Source: a virus
IMG/VR virus record: IMGVR_UViG_3300034109_000450
Location: 1 to 42,584 of that record
Length of the DNA stretch: 42,584 bases
Direction: 5' to 3' (one strand)
Both the position numbers and the translations under genes were made by a program. The notes beneath the pieces are model-generated. The model was not told the DNA's origin and searched no databases. It worked only from the letters and a program-made list of their open reading frames with translations. Shown one piece after another: positions 15,945 to 22,691 of this stretch. The first letter of the stretch is position 1; each line of letters begins with the position of its first letter.

Positions 15945-17095
15945 ATGCGCCCTCCGTACTTTACATGTTCGCTAAGGTAACCTTCAAGCGTTGGGATCAT
16001 AACCTTTACTACACTACATGGATATGGATTCTTTAACTCAATAACAAGTGGTTCTGGAATCTTGGCGTCGCTTAGTTTGTCTAAAATCGCGTAGATGTCT
16101 TTCTCAAATGAGTCTGTGCTGCAATCCTCGTGAACTGTACTGCTGATGGTTTTGTCCCAAGCAACAAGAGTTGCCATATCCTTTCGAGCTTGATCTGTTT
16201 TGTACTTCAAAAACTTCTCGTGGTTAATATCGTCTCTACTGCCTGACAGATGCACGAGCCGGGCCTGCACGGCCTCACAGATGGCCCTACATTGAGCAAC
16301 CTCTGGATCTAAGTGCGCTGCATATCCCCTGTGTGCTTGCATGTCTTGCTCTGCATCGTAAATGTAGGCTGTATAAGTTGGTATCTTTATGTCTCCTGTA
16401 CAGTCAAATAGAACTGGCATGATTGACTGAGATCTCAACTTTTCAATCAGCGATCCAAGCACTTCGCCTTTAACAGACCCAAGATTAACTCGGTTTAAAG
16501 ACCGTTCATTATGAAACGCGCACTTAACTTGGTCTCTTTCTATGACCTCGTACAAGCCTCCTGCCAGCGCCTCTTCAAGCGTGTTTCCGCTGCTTAAGCC
16601 GTTACTTGAAGAGTAGAAGCATGTTTGTAGAAAATTGTACTTCCAATCACTCAACTCAAGAGTAGCCGCAGCATGCGGTACAATCTTTGATTTCTTGCTG
16701 TGTATACCAAAGGCTTCACACCATTTAATTGGCACTAGCGTATTGTAAACTGCACCATTTAAAAGAGGAAAACGGATTTCTGTATTTGCAAGTTTATGAA
16801 GTGGAGCTGTAATGTGATCCAGTTTGGCTGTTTCACCAACATGCCGTTCAAAGCCTTCCATAATTGCGCTACATATAGCAGCCTCAGAAGTAGCACCTTT
16901 TCCTGAATCAACAGACAGGTATTTTGCGTTTGGTCGAACACATTGGGCAACTGGAATACCAAGCCTATCCAGCCCTGTAATCTCGCTAACTCGCGTAATG
17001 CCAGCCGCATAAAAGTGCGGAGTCATTCTGGCAATTGTTTCTCTTGGAGTACATGCCCGCTGGGCACCTTCTAGTCGTATTTTTAGTGTGTCCAT
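15941..17095 (-). CDS. ycaO: YcaO-domain ATP-dependent cyclodehydratase/thioamide synthetase
   Basis: 384 residues spanning a full YcaO domain. ATP/Mg-binding motifs are present: SVDSGKGATSEAAICSAIME (61-80) followed by GFERH, SSNGLSSGNTLEEALAGGLY (163-182) followed by EVIERD, then GYAAHLDPEVAQCRAICEAV (257-276) with Q277-x-R279, and SGSRDD (284-289). YcaO enzymes phosphorylate a backbone amide oxygen with ATP; with a TfuA partner the product is a thioamide. The C-terminus (KVMIPTLEGYLSEHVKYGG) lacks the Pro-rich PxPxP end of azoline-forming YcaOs, as expected for TfuA-linked forms. It overlaps the upstream ejection-type gene by 13 bases. Substrate unknown; no adjacent precursor peptide gene fits. 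Confidence 0.92.
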   Translation of the reverse strand: MDTLKIRLEGAQRACTPRETIARMTPHFYAAGITRVSEITGLDRLGIPVAQCVRPNAKYLSVDSGKGATSEAAICSAIMEGFERHVGETAKLDHITAPLHKLANTEIRFPLLNGAVYNTLVPIKWCEAFGIHSKKSKIVPHAAATLELSDWKYNFLQTCFYSSSNGLSSGNTLEEALAGGLYEVIERDQVKCAFHNERSLNRVNLGSVKGEVLGSLIEKLRSQSIMPVLFDCTGDIKIPTYTAYIYDAEQDMQAHRGYAAHLDPEVAQCRAICEAVQARLVHLSGSRDDINHEKFLKYKTDQARKDMATLVAWDKTISSTVHEDCSTDSFEKDIYAILDKLSDAKIPEPLVIELKNPYPCSVVKVMIPTLEGYLSEHVKYGGRI

Positions 17096-18153
17096 TTAAA
17101 TTCAAGCGCACTTAAAAGCAGTTTTCCAACCGCCTTTGCAAGCACTGAATTTTCAATTTCCCCTGCAAGTCTTCGACCGTTCTTTAAGTACCATGCAATA
17201 AACTCGTGCGAAGCATGCTTTATCATGTTTGAACGGAATTTTTTCCATCTGTTTGTGTCGGTGCCAAAGCACTCTCTGGCCAGCCAGCAAATCGCAGCAA
17301 ACCCGGCAGCAGAAGCGGCAGCTCCTGCAATTTGTCCAGTCATTGCACTCTTGCCTGCCCGTTCAGAAGCCCTTGCCTGTGCTGTTCCCGCGGCATACTG
17401 CGATTGTGCGTTGTACGCACCGTAAATACTCCCCATGCCAGTTTGTGACTCTGGATTGAAGTACTGCGGGCCAGCCTGCTGTTGACTCATCATTGCGTTC
17501 TGTGCGGCCTGTCCACCAAAGGCGGTTGAGTACATAGGTTGCTGATAGAACGATTTAAGCGCAGGATCTGATTGTTGCGCAAAGTAGCCACCCAAGCCTG
17601 TACCAAGGGCCACAAGTTGTTGTTCTCGGGCCTGACGTGCGTTGTAGCGGTTCAGTACCTCTGCAAGGTTAGCCTGCGCGCTAAGTGCCGTGTTTCTGGC
17701 TGCATAGCCGCTCAGACTTTGATTTCTAATATCTCTTTCTTGAGCTTGAGAAAGCAACGTGCCGTCAGTCTCTAAAGCGCCGAGTTTCTGCTGGGCGTAC
17801 TGTTGGAGCGCGCGGTTGATCCCGCCAACACCCTGAACATTCTGAAACGCTTGAACATATTCACCACCGCGCCCCTGCAAGCCGCGCAACTGCGCAGCCT
17901 GCTGACTCTTCATGTAATCCTCTTCTAGCTGCGAATACGCAGGCTGAAGTCCTCGATACAGTTCCATTTGGCCAGCAGCAGCTTGCTTGGCAATCTGATT
18001 CTGAAGCGTTTGGTATTGAGGTTGCAGTGCTGCCTCTTGAGCATACACCTGTGGAGCAAGATCAATCTGCGCTTGCAGAATAGACCGCATCGACTCCTGA
18101 TAATTCGGAGCTGCTGGCTGCTGTACAACTTGGGTTTTACCTCCTCCGCCCAT
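17083..18153 (-). CDS. Internal virion / ejection-type protein with C-terminal CWLAREC module
   Basis: 356 residues. It begins MGGGGKTQVVQQPAAPNYQ, then long Gln/Ala-rich helices, then a glycine/alanine-rich stretch (GQIAGAAASAAGFAAICWLA). The C-terminal ICWLARECFGTDTNRWKKFR module, followed by AWYLKNGRRLA, resembles a short C-terminal module common at the ends of phage virion proteins (C-W-x-A-R-E-x-x-G). The composition fits a pilot or ejection protein. It lies immediately before YcaO in the same message and contains Gly-rich and Cys-containing regions. Confidence 0.55.
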   Translation of the reverse strand: MGGGGKTQVVQQPAAPNYQESMRSILQAQIDLAPQVYAQEAALQPQYQTLQNQIAKQAAAGQMELYRGLQPAYSQLEEDYMKSQQAAQLRGLQGRGGEYVQAFQNVQGVGGINRALQQYAQQKLGALETDGTLLSQAQERDIRNQSLSGYAARNTALSAQANLAEVLNRYNARQAREQQLVALGTGLGGYFAQQSDPALKSFYQQPMYSTAFGGQAAQNAMMSQQQAGPQYFNPESQTGMGSIYGAYNAQSQYAAGTAQARASERAGKSAMTGQIAGAAASAAGFAAICWLARECFGTDTNRWKKFRSNMIKHASHEFIAWYLKNGRRLAGEIENSVLAKAVGKLLLSALEFKWTH

Positions 18154-18538
18154 ATAAAAGTCTTTCTAGTTTTTTTGTGGTGATTGGAACGGCGTGATCA
18201 TGTCTCCATGCCCACACTTGCGTGATTGGTGATTTGCGTTCAAAGAACTGGTCAAACATTTGAGCAACCGCTTCAGGCTCACTTGCCCATGCCATGTGGA
18301 TCGTCCACAGGCCATCTTGCCTGCGCCACTTCCAATTAAAGTCGCTAACGCCCGGATGTGTAGTCGAGATGCCTGTGATGATGCCGTCGCGGCGAGCCAC
18401 ATAAATACTGTCGTGGACACCATAAAAGCTGAGATATCCGTCAACGTCATCTCGGGATACTTGTCCAAGAAGTTGAAGATGGTTTCGGCATTGCTCATAT
18501 AGTGTATCGACAAGTTGTTCCCATTCAGCAACGGTCAT
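18137..18538 (-). CDS. GNAT-acetyltransferase-like phage protein (T7 gp13-like layout)
   Basis: 133 residues. The strand pair around YVARRDGIITGISTTHPG, the WTIHMAWASEPEAVAQMFDQ segment (strand then helix) and the QVWAWRHDHAVPITTKKLER end match the order of a small GNAT fold, as in T7 internal protein gp13, which is also a short late protein. No clear acetyl-CoA loop (R/Q-x-x-G-x-G/A) is visible, so it may be a non-catalytic structural version. It overlaps both neighbours (17 bases and ATGA). Confidence 0.4.
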   Translation of the reverse strand: MTVAEWEQLVDTLYEQCRNHLQLLGQVSRDDVDGYLSFYGVHDSIYVARRDGIITGISTTHPGVSDFNWKWRRQDGLWTIHMAWASEPEAVAQMFDQFFERKSPITQVWAWRHDHAVPITTKKLERLLYGRRR

Positions 18539-19266
18539 GCTTTAATAAGGAATAAAAGCGCAATGTTGCGCGGACGAGTTTCAGTGTTTCCAGTGATGCT
18601 AGTATTTGCAACGGTGCCGCCAGTGGCTAAAATTTGATTGCCACCCGCATACCCCTGTGCCTGTAAGCCTCCGTAAAGGTGCGAGTGCGGCTGAATGTCT
18701 TGGGCTTGAAAAGACAACATTCCCCGCCCCGGATCAACGTCTCTGCCTTGGTCTAACCCGCGCACAAACTCGCCTCGTAAATCGGGCAAATTTGATGGGT
18801 AGTAGACCTGAAGAGCTGGGTAAGGAGCCGTTGATTGCCCATTACAAATTAACCACCCATCTGGGAAATTCAGACTGCCCCACATTATAATTGTGCCCGT
18901 TGGAACACCCACAATCGACGCAACCTTAGAATCAACATACCCTTTGCTCGCTGCTGTAGTTGCAGTTGCTGGATTGCTGTTATTCAGAATAAGCGGACCA
19001 GTCATTGCCGTTGCGCCCGAAAGCTGCATAAAAAAACTATTAAACAACGTTCTTATGCTTTGCAGCGTATATTTATAAAGCGATCCTATACGTTCAGCGA
19101 TAACGTAATCATCTGCCAGAGGAGTGGATGAGGTTTGCGCTGAAATGGCACCCGGCAACAAAATGGCGTCATCAACGTGGTTGTTGAGGTTATTGGCAGT
19201 TACCTGCGAATTAACGCTGGGGTAATTTGCATAAGTTGTGCCTTTTTGGATTTGTTGGGCTGGCAT
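18535..19266 (-). CDS. Tail collar-domain fibre protein
   Basis: 243 residues. The central VPTGTIIMWGSLNFPDGWLI (121-140) and CNGQS, then LPDLRGEFVRGLDQGRD, AQDIQPHSHLY, and the ending RPRNIALLFLIKA are the phage tail-collar domain. The first 110 residues, with SGATAMTGPLILNNSNPATA and ASKGYVDSK, are the usual fibre shaft. Likely a short tail fibre. It overlaps the GNAT-like gene as ATGA and follows the 647-residue tail gene by four bases. Confidence 0.85.
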   Translation of the reverse strand: MPAQQIQKGTTYANYPSVNSQVTANNLNNHVDDAILLPGAISAQTSSTPLADDYVIAERIGSLYKYTLQSIRTLFNSFFMQLSGATAMTGPLILNNSNPATATTAASKGYVDSKVASIVGVPTGTIIMWGSLNFPDGWLICNGQSTAPYPALQVYYPSNLPDLRGEFVRGLDQGRDVDPGRGMLSFQAQDIQPHSHLYGGLQAQGYAGGNQILATGGTVANTSITGNTETRPRNIALLFLIKA

Positions 19267-19270
19267 AAGG

Positions 19271-21214
19271 TTATTCTTGCGAGATCATTGGTCTATTAGC
19301 TGCTATAGCATAAACAGCCGTACTTTTCAAGGATGGTCTTCCAACAACGAAATTTACAGTGCAAGCAATCGAGGTCCCTCGGGCTGCAATGCGGGGGCGA
19401 AGCGTGCCATCTGAATTGCCGCTAAAGCTGTACTCCAGCACCGTCTCGGTGGCATCTGGGTCGTAAGTGGTCGTGTCGATCCGCACAAAATCGTTCTGTA
19501 CGTTGTTGAAAGTAAACTCCCCTCGGCTAAACCGTTTTTCAGAAGTTCCACCAAACGCATACTCCCTAGTCTTTATCGATGCTGGAATGTGAATGAAGTT
19601 TTGAGTAGTAGCAATTGTGGATTCAGTCTTAACTGGCTCGCCATTTGGCTGAAGAGATGCTGGAAACAAGTTAAATGGGAGTACTGGAGTTACGACAGAT
19701 GTATTAAACTCATCACCTTCGATTTGCTCCTCGCTCAAAAATACTCCACCATACTGGTCTTCTCCAGCAAAGTTGGTGATAATCATCAACCTTCGTTGAT
19801 TGATATACGCAGACAAGATAAAGTTATCTTGGAACAACCCAGTCGGATAATAGTCAATTGACTCCCACGCTTGGTTAAGTGTGTTGTAGACTAGGATCTT
19901 GTCGTTCCTCGTCGCCGTGCCAGTAGGCATGGCAATGTAAAAGCGGTTGTTAAAGTAGGTCGCAACCGAGTTTTGAACGGCGTTGTAGTTTACGGTGTCA
20001 AAGAAGTCTGCAATTGGCTCACTGAGCGGCAGCGTGTTACCTAGCAGCTTCAGGTCAAGCTGAGGTGTCAGCATGTGTACACCGTTGGCAGACAAGAAAA
20101 AGACAAACTGACCAGCAGCCACAATTGAACGTCTAGCCAGACAGCCAATCTCAGTTGTTACCACAGTTGTGCTGCTCTGCGCTCCGGGCGGAGAGCCAAT
20201 GTCAAAGTTGTTGGTATCAACGTAGACAACGTAAACACTCTTAGTCATGAAGACCAAGAACTGGTCCTGCACCCACGGCAACACCCCCACAATCGAGTCG
20301 TTCCCGCCGGTATTGATGATAAAGTTATTGAGCGTTGTGTCGCACTGCTCACTTAGTATGTCACTCACCAACACTTGGTAATCACCATACTTGAGGACAA
20401 GCCTATTCTGGAAGTACAGCCCAAAGTCAGCGCAAGGCACAGACTCTGTAATTCCTGTCACCGTAGTTCCATCCACCATGAACTTCTGCTGTGCAAACGT
20501 AAGGTCGGTCATTCCATCCTGCCAAATAAGCGGCGGCTTGCCTCGTCGAGCTGTCCATCCCGTTTGACCAGATTGCGCGATATAAATTGCAGCAGTTTCG
20601 TTTTTGTACTGGAATGTAAATGTATTTGTTCCAGTAACAGTAATCACATAACTGCCAGTAACTGACTGAAATGCGCTAGTGCTGCTTGTGTATCCTATAG
20701 TGACTTCGTCGTTGTTAGAGTACCCGTGAGCTGTGGGCGTTGTTACTGTAATTGTACCAGTGGCTCCAATTGCAATGCTTGCGTTAGATTGTGTTGTGGC
20801 AAATGTCGTCTTATCGTACTTGCCTCGAAAGATATAGATCTTATTGAGTGCTGTAACGACATCACAGATACCACCTACTGCAATTGTTCTATTGGCAGGA
20901 AATGGATACGCATCACTTAAAAATTCAGGATCTGCCCCTTGAGCTGGCCTGTACAGGTACATCTTATCCGTAAATACCAGCACGATATTGTCACGCCCCG
21001 CGTCGTCAACGTACAGGCCCGATCCAACCATCGTCAGGTTGATAAGATCATTATCCGTAAGACGCTTGGTGCCTTTACGAGGCTGGGCAATCCCACGCTG
21101 CAAGCGAGTGTTAAAGCTGGCCTGTAGCATGCCGGGCTTCAAGTTGGCAGGATCAAGCCTACTAGCAAAGCCAATAAACATGTCGTCACCTTCAGCTTGA
21201 AGTTCTTCTGCCAT
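19271..21214 (-). CDS. Tail/nozzle-type virion protein, beta-rich
   Basis: 647 residues. Repeated strand-turn units with DNIVLVFTDKMYLYRP, CDVVTALNKIYIFRGKYD and KILVYNTLNQAWESIDYY resemble blades of a propeller-like tail protein. The N-terminal FASRLDPANLKPGMLQASFN is typical of podoviral proteins that close the tail tube. It shares one base (TAATG) with the preceding zinc-ribbon gene. The likely role is tail nozzle or stabilisation. Family assignment is by composition and position. Confidence 0.5.
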   Translation of the reverse strand: MAEELQAEGDDMFIGFASRLDPANLKPGMLQASFNTRLQRGIAQPRKGTKRLTDNDLINLTMVGSGLYVDDAGRDNIVLVFTDKMYLYRPAQGADPEFLSDAYPFPANRTIAVGGICDVVTALNKIYIFRGKYDKTTFATTQSNASIAIGATGTITVTTPTAHGYSNNDEVTIGYTSSTSAFQSVTGSYVITVTGTNTFTFQYKNETAAIYIAQSGQTGWTARRGKPPLIWQDGMTDLTFAQQKFMVDGTTVTGITESVPCADFGLYFQNRLVLKYGDYQVLVSDILSEQCDTTLNNFIINTGGNDSIVGVLPWVQDQFLVFMTKSVYVVYVDTNNFDIGSPPGAQSSTTVVTTEIGCLARRSIVAAGQFVFFLSANGVHMLTPQLDLKLLGNTLPLSEPIADFFDTVNYNAVQNSVATYFNNRFYIAMPTGTATRNDKILVYNTLNQAWESIDYYPTGLFQDNFILSAYINQRRLMIITNFAGEDQYGGVFLSEEQIEGDEFNTSVVTPVLPFNLFPASLQPNGEPVKTESTIATTQNFIHIPASIKTREYAFGGTSEKRFSRGEFTFNNVQNDFVRIDTTTYDPDATETVLEYSFSGNSDGTLRPRIAARGTSIACTVNFVVGRPSLKSTAVYAIAANRPMISQE

Positions 21215-21462
21215 TAGGAAATGAGCTTACTGAGCTTGTCTACAACCCGCTGGAGATCGTCACGCAGTTCAACCATGCGCTCCATATGACCTTCATCTTC
21301 GCTTTCTTCCTCGCCTTCTTCTTCGTACTCTTCCTCGCCATACCCACACTCAGGGCAGCATCCATTGGATTCCATTGGAGAGTCGCATTCGGGGCAGGAG
21401 CGGCCTTTGTCAACGGCAGGGCCGCCAAGGATCATCAGCAGGGATTTCATTGATTTAGGCAT
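21214..21462 (-). CDS. Zinc-ribbon protein with acidic tail
   Basis: 82 residues. Two knuckles (CPECDS and CCPECGYG) form a four-cysteine zinc ribbon at residues about 23-40, followed by a strongly acidic Glu/Asp stretch and a helical C-terminus (RDDLQRVVDKLSKLI). It lies between endolysin and the 647-residue tail gene. Such ribbon-plus-acid proteins may mimic nucleic acid or act as transcription modulators; no proof here. Confidence 0.6.
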   Translation of the reverse strand: MPKSMKSLLMILGGPAVDKGRSCPECDSPMESNGCCPECGYGEEEYEEEGEEESEDEGHMERMVELRDDLQRVVDKLSKLIS

Positions 21463-21466
21463 AAAA

Positions 21467-21943
21467 TTAAGCAGTTAAAGATTGTCCCTTGGCCCAGCGA
21501 ACACGCAGATCAGCAAGAGAATAAGGAGTATCATACTCAAAATGAGGCGCATCGTAAATAGACTTGAAGTTGCCACCCCAACGGAGCTTGTGCTTGGCGC
21601 AGAGTGTGGAGGCGTGCTTATGCATAAAATCAGCGATCTTTGCGTCAGCGGGTGTGCTGCCATCCATGTACACTTTGCCCTTGAACACGCCACAGTCGAT
21701 GGCAAGTCCGAAGTTGTGCATGCTGGATCCCGGTTTGGCATTGGTTACTTTTGGCCCCGGCGCAGTGCGCCCCTTGGCGTATAAAGCAGCTTGTTCATCC
21801 CATGATCGGGTGCCGCAGATAACTTTGTAATCCAAGCCGTCTTTGGCTGCCAACTCTTTAGCATCAAGCAAAAAAGCCGTAAATGCGCCCTGTACTTCAG
21901 GGAGCAGGGTTAGGATGTGTTTAGCTGACCGTTCGTCGATCAC
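21467..21943 (-). CDS. Endolysin, M15-type L-alanyl-D-glutamate peptidase
   Basis: 158 residues with a GTG start at 21943. The CGTRSWDEQAALYAKGRT segment (43-60), SSMHNFGLAID with zinc ligands His76 and Asp83, and DAPHFE with His134 are the zinc-peptidase site of the VanY/CwlK M15 group that cuts peptidoglycan cross-bridges. There is no signal peptide, so release needs a holin. The start overlaps the stop of the 51-residue holin-like gene, completing a lysis cassette. Confidence 0.9.
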   Translation of the reverse strand: MIDERSAKHILTLLPEVQGAFTAFLLDAKELAAKDGLDYKVICGTRSWDEQAALYAKGRTAPGPKVTNAKPGSSMHNFGLAIDCGVFKGKVYMDGSTPADAKIADFMHKHASTLCAKHKLRWGGNFKSIYDAPHFEYDTPYSLADLRVRWAKGQSLTA

Positions 21944-22095
21944 CGTTTTTCGTTACGGATAATGTCGTATGTGCCAATGATGGTTAGCGCAGCAGCGCCT
22001 ACAGCGTCAACGTGACCAGTCTTTACTCCAAATCCGGCCAGAACCCACTTAAGAAGTCCAAGCCAAGTAGATGGTTGTTTGAGGTATTCTTTCAT
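21940..22095 (-). CDS. Small holin-like membrane protein
   Basis: 51 residues: MKEYLKQPSTWLGLLKWVLAGFGVKTGHVD then a second hydrophobic stretch AVGAAALTIIGTYDII and a basic end RNEKR. Two membrane segments, a basic tail and the position directly before the endolysin (stop overlaps the endolysin GTG) fit a small holin. Too short for most ORF lists. Assigned on topology and context. Confidence 0.6.
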   Translation of the reverse strand: MKEYLKQPSTWLGLLKWVLAGFGVKTGHVDAVGAAALTIIGTYDIIRNEKR

Positions 22096-22096
22096 A

Positions 22097-22276
22097 TCAA
22101 TCGTGGAGTTGGGCAATTCGTTCCCAAAGCTTGAGCCTATCTTGCTCGCACTCCGAGATCTTTACCTCTAGTTTGTTTAGTTTACTGTGCAGATAATACA
22201 GCGCCAGTGCTAGGAGCGACACCGTTAAGCCTTGGTCAAAGATGTGAGTAAGAACTTTGGTGACAAACTCGTCCAT
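22097..22276 (-). CDS. Small membrane protein with coiled coil, spanin- or holin-like
   Basis: 59 residues. One hydrophobic segment (GLTVSLLALALYYLHS) is followed by a helical coiled-coil tail (KLNKLEVKISECEQ, then DRLKLWERIAQL). A single span plus periplasmic-type coiled coil resembles an inner-membrane spanin, but holin or accessory roles are possible. Its stop lies one base before the start of the holin-like gene. Confidence 0.5.
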   Translation of the reverse strand: MDEFVTKVLTHIFDQGLTVSLLALALYYLHSKLNKLEVKISECEQDRLKLWERIAQLHD

Positions 22277-22278
22277 AC

Positions 22279-22425
22279 TTACTTCTTCTTGGCGGTCTTC
22301 GCGGCTTGTTTAAACGCCTTCGCTGTCGGGGCGCCCTTAGTGCCGGGTTTGCGCATCTTCTCTTTGCTGCCAGCAGCAATACGCTCGCGTTTGGCGTGGA
22401 TGTTGGAGTAGAGTCCTTTCTTCAT
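22279..22425 (-). CDS. Small basic conserved phage protein
   Basis: 48 residues: MKKGLYSNIHAKRERIAAGS then KEKMRKPGTKGAPTAKAFKQ and a Lys-rich end. The MKKGLY-x-NIHAK-R-x-RIAAGS and PG-x-x-GAPTA-x-x-F motifs are common in phage proteins of this size. Highly basic. It sits between the basic DUF6321-like gene and the lysis genes. Function unknown. Confidence 0.65.
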   Translation of the reverse strand: MKKGLYSNIHAKRERIAAGSKEKMRKPGTKGAPTAKAFKQAAKTAKKK

Positions 22426-22426
22426 A

Positions 22427-22687
22427 TTAGCACTTCCATCTCCGCATGCTTGCTCTAGCCCGTTCTGCCGGGCCTTTAGCCTTGGCTACGACACCAGCCA
22501 TCCTAGCACAGAAGGACTTCTTCCTGCCAGCGTCAGCCTTTGTCTTTGGGTTAGGTGCAGGAGCCTTCAGGTTGCTGCCAGTAGCTCGATTGTACTTGGC
22601 CCTGCCTTTTGCTGTCAGGCCTGCACCTTTAGACACAGGCAGCTTTTCGCCGCGTCCTACTGCAAGTGATACGGATTTTCTTGGCAT
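22427..22687 (-). CDS. DUF6321-like basic phage protein
   Basis: 86 residues. GLTAKGRAKYNRATGSNLKA, then PNPKTKADAGRKKSFCARM, then ERARASMRRWKC match the DUF6321 domain, which occurs in many environmental phages and is very rich in Lys and Arg. The high charge suggests DNA contact inside the head, but no function is established. Confidence 0.7.
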   Translation of the reverse strand: MPRKSVSLAVGRGEKLPVSKGAGLTAKGRAKYNRATGSNLKAPAPNPKTKADAGRKKSFCARMAGVVAKAKGPAERARASMRRWKC

Positions 22688-22691
22688 AAAG

